This document shows positions 1-7,239 of a stretch of 22,920 bases of DNA, one piece after another. The notes below the pieces were generated by a model. The model saw nothing but the letters and a program-made list of their open reading frames with translations. It was not told the origin of the DNA and ran no database searches. The stretch lies in assembly GCA_964426135.1 (NCBI GenBank), contig CAYRPN010000091.1:1-22920 (forward strand). Reading direction: 5' to 3'. How positions within the stretch are numbered: the stretch's first letter is position 1; each line of letters opens with the position of its first letter. This DNA is from CAYRPN01 sp964426135 (lineage in GTDB: Bacteria; Planctomycetota; Phycisphaerae; Phycisphaerales; Phycisphaeraceae). Position numbers and translations under genes: made by a program.

Positions 1-30
1 TCGCGCGTGGCAGCATCCTTGCCATTGTTG

Positions 31-82
31 AGCTCCTTTCAGATGTCGAGGCCTCTAACTCATCATCGGAAAGGAGCTTTTT
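31..82 (+). terminator. Candidate Rho-independent terminator for a plus-strand gene left of the window
   Basis: The arm AGCTCCTTTC (31-40) is matched exactly by GAAAGGAGCT (69-78), followed by a T run (78-82, then CTTT). Inside it, GATG (42-45) can pair with CATC (64-67), and GAGGCCTC (48-55) is itself palindromic, so the hairpin can be long. The T tract follows on the plus strand only, so it fits the end of a plus-strand transcript entering from the left. It is not an obvious terminator for the minus-strand gene ending at 162. Confidence 0.6.
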
Positions 83-161
83 CTTTCGATAACGGTTGTG
101 AATCCGTCACTATTGGTTGACGGCGTTGCATGGCACCCACGACGAATGCGTTGGGAACGCT

Positions 162-3100
162 CTAGTTCAGCAGAATGCTCACTGTCGCCTGGCGCTGGTT
201 CAGGTTCGCGCCAAGGTTGTAAGCCGAGTTGGCCAGTAGCGACATGACGACCGATTCGGTGTTCTCGGGGAAAATATCGGTCAGCGGATCAACGAACACA
301 TCCACAAAGGATGCTCCCGCGGGAATGGTGACCGCTGTGCCGCCGATGACATCGTTGCCGATGCGAAGCAGGTAATCGCCCTGCGTGCCGAAGAGCACCG
401 CGGTGCCGGTGAGATTGATGGCCACGTTCAGCGCGCTGGTGGTGGGGCCCGTGCGCGAGATGCGGAATGCGCCTCGGTTCGAGGGCGGGTTGCCCGACTC
501 GGCGGCGACGGCGTCCTGCGCGGCGATGGTGACCAGCGGCTCATTGTCGGCGATGTTCACGGTCGCCGTGCGATTCGCCGCAATCGGGTCGAGGCTGTAC
601 GCGGCACCGGCGGTCAGGGAAAGGATCGCGGTCTCCGCCTGCTCCGCGATGCTGTTTTCCACGGGCTTGACCAGCACATCGACAAACGCGGCGCCGGCTG
701 GGATCACCACGGTCGTGCCTGCAAGATTGACGCCGCCGACTTCCAGCGTGTAGTCGCCGGCGAGGCCGAAGAGCGCGGTGCCGCTGCGCGCGATGTTCAC
801 GGTCAGCGGACTGGTCGTGGGACCGGCGCGGCTGATGCGGAATGTGCCCGTTTCCGTCGGCATCGCGCCGGATTCAGCGGCGGCATTGTCGGTGGCGGCG
901 ATGCTCACCACAGGCTCGTTGTCGGCGATCGTCACCGTCGCCGAACTGTCGGCCGGATCAGGGTCGATGCTGTACGCGCCCGCCGATGCCGCAATGCCCA
1001 GAATCACCGTCTCCGTCGACTCCGGCACGGCGTTGTCGATCGGACTGACGAGAATATCCACCGACGCCTGGCCCGCGGGAATCACGACGAACAGCGTCTG
1101 CAGCAACTGGCCGTTCGCGAAGAAACTGTAGTCGTTGGCGATGACCGCGGTGCCGGTACGGGTGAATAGCACCGTGAGAGGACTCGTCGTCGGCCCGGTG
1201 CGCGTGATGCGGAACAGTCCCTGGTCCGTGGGGGGATTGCCGGACTCCGCGGCGGTCGCGTCGATCGCCGCGATGCTCACGGCCGGCTCATCGTCGAGCA
1301 GCGCCACGGTCGCGGTGCGGTCAGCCGCATCGGGATCGAGGGTGTAGGCCGCACTCGCCGCCAGCGTCAGCGTGACGGCTTCAGGCACCTCGGGGATCAG
1401 GTTGTCCACCGGACTCACGGTGATATCCACCGACGCCTGACCGGCGGGGATGAGGACGTTGATGCCGGCAAGGTTCACGCCGCCGACCGAGAGCGTGTAG
1501 TCGCCGGTCGGCCCGAACACGCCCGTGCCGCTGCGCGCGAACGTCACCACCAGCGATGCCGCCAGACTGCCGACGCGCGTGATGCGAAAGGTGCCGGTAT
1601 TGGCCGGCGGCGAGCCCGACTCACCGGCAACGGCGTCCAGCGCGGCGATGGAAACCGTCGGCTCGTCGTCGGCGATGGTCACCGTGGCCGTCAGGTCCGC
1701 CGGGTCAGGATCGAGGTGGTAAAGAGCATTGGCGACGACGGTCAGAATCACCGTCTCCGTCGGCTCGGGCGTCGCGTTGTCCACTGGATTCACCACGATG
1801 TCGACGCTCGCCGCCCCCGCGGGAATCACCACGGAGAGTGCGGCCAGATTCGCGCCGCCGACGCTGAAGGTGTAGTCGCTGTTGAGGATCGCCGTCCCGG
1901 CGCGAGTGAAGAACACGGTGAGCGGATTCGCCGTGCCGCCGGTGCGGCTGATGCGGAACGTGCCGGTCTCCGTCGGCGGGTTGCCGGACTCCGCGGATGT
2001 CGCGTCGAGAGCCGTGACGCTGACCACCGGTTCGTTGTCGGACAGGTTCACCGTGGCGGTGCGATTGTTCGCCACCGGGTCCAGCGTGTAAGTCGTACCG
2101 ACCGAGAGGGTGAGAATCACCGTTTCCGTCACTTCGGGCGCGGCATCCTCCAGCGGATTGATCGCGATGTCGACAAACGTCTGACCCGCGGGAATCACTA
2201 CGGAAGAGACGGCGAGATTCACCCCGCCCACGCTGGCGGAGTAGTCATTGCCGAAGATCGCCGTGCCGCCGCGCGTGAAAAACACCGTCACCGGATTCGT
2301 CGTGTCACCGGTTCGGCTGATGCGGAACGTGCCCGTGCTCGTAGCGGGAGTGCCCGATTCGGCGGCGGCGTTGTCCGTCGCGCTGATGGAGATCACCGGC
2401 TCGTTATCCACGACCGTCACTGTCTTGCTGCGATCCGCCGCGTCGGGATCAAGCGTGTACGACAGTGACGCCGCCAGTGCAAGCGTCACCGATTCGGTGC
2501 CCTCGGCGAAGACATCGTCCGTCGGCGTGAGTGTGATATCGACGAAGCTCTGGCCGGCGGGGATCACCACGGACAGGCCCAGCAGGTCGGCGCCGCTTGC
2601 GGCGAAGGTGTAGTCCACGCCGAACACCGCGCTGCCGGAACGGGTGAAGTTCACCGTGAGCGGATCGGTGACCGCGCCGGTCCGGCTGATGCGGAACGTG
2701 CCGAGGTTCGTCGCAGGCGAGCCTGACTCGGCAGATGCCGCGTCGGGCGCCGCGATCGAAATGATCGGCTCATCGTCCTGAATATTCACCACCGCCGTCG
2801 CCGCGTTCAGGTTCAGCAGATACGCGGCGTTCGTCCCCAGCGTGAGCGAGACGGTTTCGGTCAACTCAGCCAGGGCGTCGTCAACCGGGGTGACCGTGAT
2901 GTCAACGAACGACTGGCCCGCCGGGATGGTCGCGGTGTTCAGGACATTGACGCCGCCGGCGCTGAGCGTGTAGTCGCTGCCGGCGCCGATCACCGCGGTG
3001 CCGGCGCGGCTGAAGTTCACCACCAGATCGTTGGTCAGCACGCCCTGCCGAGTGATGCGGAAAATGCCGACATTGGTCGCCGGCGTGCCCGACTCGGCGC

Positions 3101-3608
3101 CCGTGGCGTCCTGGGCGGCGATGCTCACCTGCGTGTCGTTGTCGGCGATGTTCACCGCCGCCGATTGCGTCGCGGGATCCGGATTCAGGTCGTACGCCGC
3201 CGTGTCGACCAGCGTCATCGTCGCCGTCTCCAACGCTTCGACCGAATTGTCATCGCGCGGCACCACGAACACATCGACGAACGACTGGCCTTGGAAGATG
3301 GTGACCGCATTGCCGGTGAAGAGCACATTATTGGCTCGCAGCACGAAGTCGCCGGTGTTGCCGAAGGTCGCGGTGCCGGTCATCGCGAAATTGACGAGAA
3401 GATTGCCCGCGCTGTCGCTGCGCGTGATGCGGAACGCGGCAACGTTCGTCGGCGACGCCCCGCTCTCGGCGGCGTCCCCATCGATGGTGGCGATCGTGAC
3501 CGTGCTCAACAGCGCGCGGGGTTCGAGCGCTTCAAACCCCGGCCCGCGATCCGACAAGCCGGTGGCGGCGTGATGGCGCAGCCGGATACCTCGACGAGAC
3601 TGACGCAT
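162..3608 (-). CDS. Calx-beta repeat surface protein with LEPR-XLL N-terminal motif
   Basis: The protein has 1148 residues if it starts at the ATG at 3608, preceded by GTGGAG about seven bases upstream. Upstream in-frame codons to 3695 are less likely to be used because the motif GFEALEPRALLS then falls at residues 25-36, near the N terminus as usual for the planctomycete LEPR-XLL family. The rest is nine tandem units of about 115-125 residues. Each opens with (V/I)SIAA-D-A-AESG, continues with GTFRI(S/T)RTG, a G-DY(T/S) turn and (I)PAGQSFVDI, and ends with TATV-IADNEP. This pattern fits Calx-beta folds, which bind calcium or mediate adhesion in extracellular proteins. Units 3-9 are very alike, suggesting recent internal duplication. 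No transmembrane anchor, PEP-CTERM or catalytic domain is seen at the C terminus, which stops straight after the last repeat. Export and an adhesive or matrix role are inferred. Confidence 0.85.
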   Translation of the reverse strand: MRQSRRGIRLRHHAATGLSDRGPGFEALEPRALLSTVTIATIDGDAAESGASPTNVAAFRITRSDSAGNLLVNFAMTGTATFGNTGDFVLRANNVLFTGNAVTIFQGQSFVDVFVVPRDDNSVEALETATMTLVDTAAYDLNPDPATQSAAVNIADNDTQVSIAAQDATGAESGTPATNVGIFRITRQGVLTNDLVVNFSRAGTAVIGAGSDYTLSAGGVNVLNTATIPAGQSFVDITVTPVDDALAELTETVSLTLGTNAAYLLNLNAATAVVNIQDDEPIISIAAPDAASAESGSPATNLGTFRISRTGAVTDPLTVNFTRSGSAVFGVDYTFAASGADLLGLSVVIPAGQSFVDITLTPTDDVFAEGTESVTLALAASLSYTLDPDAADRSKTVTVVDNEPVISISATDNAAAESGTPATSTGTFRISRTGDTTNPVTVFFTRGGTAIFGNDYSASVGGVNLAVSSVVIPAGQTFVDIAINPLEDAAPEVTETVILTLSVGTTYTLDPVANNRTATVNLSDNEPVVSVTALDATSAESGNPPTETGTFRISRTGGTANPLTVFFTRAGTAILNSDYTFSVGGANLAALSVVIPAGAASVDIVVNPVDNATPEPTETVILTVVANALYHLDPDPADLTATVTIADDEPTVSIAALDAVAGESGSPPANTGTFRITRVGSLAASLVVTFARSGTGVFGPTGDYTLSVGGVNLAGINVLIPAGQASVDITVSPVDNLIPEVPEAVTLTLAASAAYTLDPDAADRTATVALLDDEPAVSIAAIDATAAESGNPPTDQGLFRITRTGPTTSPLTVLFTRTGTAVIANDYSFFANGQLLQTLFVVIPAGQASVDILVSPIDNAVPESTETVILGIAASAGAYSIDPDPADSSATVTIADNEPVVSIAATDNAAAESGAMPTETGTFRISRAGPTTSPLTVNIARSGTALFGLAGDYTLEVGGVNLAGTTVVIPAGAAFVDVLVKPVENSIAEQAETAILSLTAGAAYSLDPIAANRTATVNIADNEPLVTIAAQDAVAAESGNPPSNRGAFRISRTGPTTSALNVAINLTGTAVLFGTQGDYLLRIGNDVIGGTAVTIPAGASFVDVFVDPLTDIFPENTESVVMSLLANSAYNLGANLNQRQATVSILLN

Positions 3609-3698
3609 GTTTGGCTCCACTTCCCAGGCGTATGACATTCTCTCGCAGAATCTCATCAAGCTCTGCCGATCCTGCGTCCCCACAGCGCAAGGCATGCG

Positions 3699-3723
3699 GG
3701 GTGAAGGATTCTACCTTTCACCC
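3699..3723. repeat. Small inverted repeat between divergent genes
   Basis: GGGTGAAGG (3699-3707) faces CCTTTCACCC (3714-3723), a stem with one bulged base and a six-base loop. It lies in the 215-bp space between the Calx-beta gene and the divergent small gene. It could be a protein-binding site or simply a hairpin; there is no T run on either side. Confidence 0.35.
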
Positions 3724-3812
3724 GACGAAGCGACGAACGCAAGAACGCGAAATCACGCAGTCGCCTCGAATGGAAAATTCCCGATAATGGGAGCCATCGC
3801 CAAGCCAACTGC

Positions 3813-3817
3813 GGAGG
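3813..3817 (+). promoter_or_regulatory. Ribosome binding site fixing the 3824 start
   Basis: GGAGG lies six bases before the ATG at 3824. It is one of the few canonical Shine-Dalgarno sequences in the window and gives good support that the small plus-strand gene is real. Confidence 0.7.
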
Positions 3818-3823
3818 ACCTTC

Positions 3824-4177
3824 ATGCCCGTGATCACCATTCAGACAAACCGAACGGCATCGCAAGCCATCAGGGCGGCCCTCGACGCCGCGAATGATCT
3901 CCTGTTCACCGTGACGCCAACGAGCGATGTCGAATTCACCGCCAGAAAGGGAAACTTCGGATTGAGCATCATCGTCGGCGCATTCGTGTGTTACTGTCGG
4001 TTCAAACTGACAGCAGTCTCCGAGGGTGAAAAGACGACCGTCCACCTGGAGCGAAACACGCCGTGGTGGACGGGCATGATTGGGATTCGACGAGTGAAGA
4101 GTCAGGCGAAAGACCTTGCCGAACGTATCAAGCTGTATGTCGAGGACGACGGCGGTCAGGCCATCATCCGGGAGTGA
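3824..4177 (+). CDS. Hypothetical small protein, 117 residues
   Basis: I do not recognise this family. The start is supported by GGAGG at 3813. The sequence opens with a helix-like stretch (TASQAIRAALDAAND, residues 11-25), has strand-like segments, a short hydrophobic patch rich in Gly and aromatic residues (GLSIIVGAFVCYCRF, about 46-60), then TTVHLERNTPWWTG and a charged C-terminal helix (KSQAKDLAERIKLYVED). The alternation of strands followed by a terminal helix is loosely like small START/SRPBCC-type or other alpha/beta proteins, but this is only an impression. The hydrophobic patch is too short and interrupted for a confident membrane helix. It is convergent with lpdA, whose stop lies 32 bp away, and divergent from the Calx-beta gene, so it is probably a single-gene transcript. 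Confidence 0.65.
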   Translation: MPVITIQTNRTASQAIRAALDAANDLLFTVTPTSDVEFTARKGNFGLSIIVGAFVCYCRFKLTAVSEGEKTTVHLERNTPWWTGMIGIRRVKSQAKDLAERIKLYVEDDGGQAIIRE

Positions 4178-4209
4178 CACATCCGACCAGGACCGACGAC
4201 ACGACTGCT

Positions 4210-5634
4210 TCAGGCATGGATCGCCCGCCCCGCCACCGCCATCGCCGCTTCCTTCACCGCTTCCGACAGCGTCGGATGCGCGTGGCTGGCGCGGGCGATG
4301 TCCTCCGATGACGCGCCATACTCCATCGCCACGGCGGCCTCGGCGATCAGGTCGCCGGCGCGGTTGCCGATGATGTGAACGCCCAGCACGCGGTCGGTCT
4401 CCGCGTGCGCCAGGATTTTCACTTTGCCATCCACCTCGCCCAGCGTGCGGGCCCGGCCATTGGCACGGAACTGGAACACGCCCTTCTTGAACGGCACGTT
4501 CGCCGCGGCAAGTTCGTCTTCCGTCTTGCCCACGCTGGCGATTTCCGGATGCGTGTAGACCACGGCTGGAATCGCGTCGTAGTTCACGTGGCCATAACCG
4601 GTGACGATCTGCTCGACGCAGGCGATGCCTTCTTCCTCCGCCTTATGCGCGAGCATCGGCCCGCGAATCACATCGCCGACGGCATAGACGCCGGGAATGC
4701 TGGTGCGGAAGTGATCGTCAACGGGAATCTTGCCGCGTTCGTCGGTCTTGAGGTTGATCGCATCGAGGCCCAGCCCTTCGGTATTCGGGGCCCGACCCAC
4801 GCTGACGAGCACCTTGTCACACTTGATCGGCTCGCTGCCTTCCACCTCGACGACGCAGCCGGTCTTGTCGGCCTTGGCGGCGGTGACCTTCACGCCGAGC
4901 TTGAAGTCGAATCCCTGCTTGATGAAAAGCTTGTGGGCGTCGCCGGCCAGTTCGCTGTCCATGCCCGGCAGAATGCGGCTCAGATATTCGAGCACGGTGA
5001 CCTTGCTGCCCAGGCGTCGCCAGACGCTGCCCATTTCCATGCCGATGTAGCCGGCGCCGATCACGACGAGATGCGCCGGCACGCTGTCGTAGCTGAGCGC
5101 GTCGGTGCTGGTGCCGATTTTTCCTTCGACGAAACTGATGCCGCGAAGCGGCGCGGGCTTGGAACCGGTGGCGATGATGACGTGTTTCGCTTCAAGTTCG
5201 GTGGAGTCTTTGCCGGTGACCTTGACGCGCACCAGGCTCCCGGCATGGGGGCCGGCATGGGGGCTTGAAGCCCCCATGCCTGTGAACGCGCCGCGCCCGG
5301 TGTAGCGCGTGACCTTGTTCTTTTTCAAGAGCGCATCGATGCCGCCGGTGAGGCCCTTGACGATTTCATCCTTGCGTTTGAGCATCGCGGGCAAGTCGAG
5401 TTCGACCTTGCCGAGTTTAATGCCGTGCTCGGCAAGCCCGTGGGCGAGCTGCGCGTACTTCTCGCTCGATTCGAGCATGGCCTTGCTGGGAATGCAGCCA
5501 ATGCGCAGGCAGGTGCCGCCGAGGCGTTCGTTTTCCTCGACACACGCGACGTTGAGGCCAAGCTGGGCAGCGCGAATCGCGGCGACATAACCGCCGGGAC
5601 CGCCGCCAATGACAATGAGATCGTGAGTGGGCAT
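4210..5634 (-). CDS. lpdA: Dihydrolipoyl dehydrogenase (E3)
   Basis: This flavoprotein of 474 residues reoxidises dihydrolipoamide on E2 and passes the electrons to NAD+. The FAD-binding motif GGGPGGYVAAIRAAQLG is at residues 10-26. The redox disulfide is in GGTCLRIGCIPSK (Cys42 and Cys47); the Arg44-Ile45 pair differs from the common Asn-Val. The NAD-binding fold is at VVIGAGYIGMEMGS, the second FAD motif at GVYAVGDVI, and the C-terminal catalytic His-Glu pair in HAHPTLSE (His453, Glu458). It is third in the sucA-sucB-lpdA cluster, 114 bp after sucB, so it most likely serves the 2-oxoglutarate complex, though E3 is often shared with other complexes. Oddity: residues 119-133 contain a palindromic DNA insertion coding GMGASSPHA plus a partial second copy, in a loop that is normally short. 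Confidence 0.96.
   Translation of the reverse strand: MPTHDLIVIGGGPGGYVAAIRAAQLGLNVACVEENERLGGTCLRIGCIPSKAMLESSEKYAQLAHGLAEHGIKLGKVELDLPAMLKRKDEIVKGLTGGIDALLKKNKVTRYTGRGAFTGMGASSPHAGPHAGSLVRVKVTGKDSTELEAKHVIIATGSKPAPLRGISFVEGKIGTSTDALSYDSVPAHLVVIGAGYIGMEMGSVWRRLGSKVTVLEYLSRILPGMDSELAGDAHKLFIKQGFDFKLGVKVTAAKADKTGCVVEVEGSEPIKCDKVLVSVGRAPNTEGLGLDAINLKTDERGKIPVDDHFRTSIPGVYAVGDVIRGPMLAHKAEEEGIACVEQIVTGYGHVNYDAIPAVVYTHPEIASVGKTEDELAAANVPFKKGVFQFRANGRARTLGEVDGKVKILAHAETDRVLGVHIIGNRAGDLIAEAAVAMEYGASSEDIARASHAHPTLSEAVKEAAMAVAGRAIHA
5242..5280. repeat. Intragenic 27-bp palindrome plus partial copy, in frame in lpdA
   Basis: The 27-bp element at 5254-5280 has perfect 13-base arms, GGCATGGGGGCTT and its complement, around one central base. 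The first ten bases of the arm recur just before it at 5242-5251. On the coding strand the element starts exactly on a codon boundary (codon 119 at 5280) and reads GMGASSPHA. Related elements are at 6526-6552 in sucB and 18946-18972 in the DUF1501 gene. Confidence 0.85.
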
Positions 5635-5653
5635 GGGAAGAGCGATCGATTCC

Positions 5654-5728
5654 GTTTAGCGACGGGGCTTGCCCCGCTCCGGCGACAACCTCGCGCACGC
5701 AGGATCGGGGCAAGCCCCGTCGCTAAAC
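5654..5728. repeat. Perfect 23-bp inverted pair of GTTTAGCG palindromes, lpdA-sucB gap
   Basis: The left copy is 5654-5676 and the right copy, inverted, is 5706-5728; they match over all 23 bases with a 29-base spacer. Each copy has the head GTTTAGCGA followed by its own hairpin CGGGGC-TT-GCCCCG. The pair could form a large hairpin in the sucB-lpdA message and might protect or attenuate it, as REP elements do in enterobacteria; that role is inferred. A third identical copy is at 12797-12819. Confidence 0.85.
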
Positions 5729-5748
5729 AGGGATGGTTGAACGGAAAA

Positions 5749-7002
<1,254 letters not shown>

Positions 7003-7110
7003 GGATGATTCCTGAAAACAAAGTTCAACGTGCGCAATTCAGAGAGCGACATTCAGAGGCGGAAAGTATCGCGCAGGTCAGGCGATGTGGCAAACGTGCG
7101 GCGAGGGAAT

Positions 7111-7185
7111 CCCGCCCTTTGGGCGGGCGCTAAACGGGGAACCAGCGCTAAACGGCGAACCAGCGCTAAACGGGGAACCGGCGCT
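7111..7185. repeat. GTTTAGCG palindrome and three 18-bp tandem repeats between sucA and sucB
   Basis: Read on the minus strand, 7135-7111 is GTTTAGCG followed by the hairpin CCCGCCC-AAA-GGGCGGG. On the plus strand, three tandem 18-bp units lie at 7127-7144, 7145-7162 and 7163-7180, of the type GCGCTAAACGGGGAACCA with one or two changes, and a fourth partial unit GCGCT follows. The array overlaps the palindrome head. It fills part of the 237-bp sucA-sucB gap and would be transcribed as leader of the sucB message. Confidence 0.8.
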
Positions 7186-7239
7186 CTGCAATCGACATTC
7201 GCAATCCGCGCTCCACAATCCGTCATGCGCAATCCGCTC

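Noticed and set aside
162..3608. Regular DNA repeats suggestive of a CRISPR or tandem array
   Set aside because: The roughly 350-bp period is the coding of Calx-beta protein repeats; there are no short identical repeats with unique spacers.
3656..4180. 174-codon minus-strand frame opposite the small orphan
   Set aside because: The plus-strand frame has a good ribosome binding site and a more natural composition; the minus-strand product has no motifs and would run into the upstream region of the Calx-beta gene.
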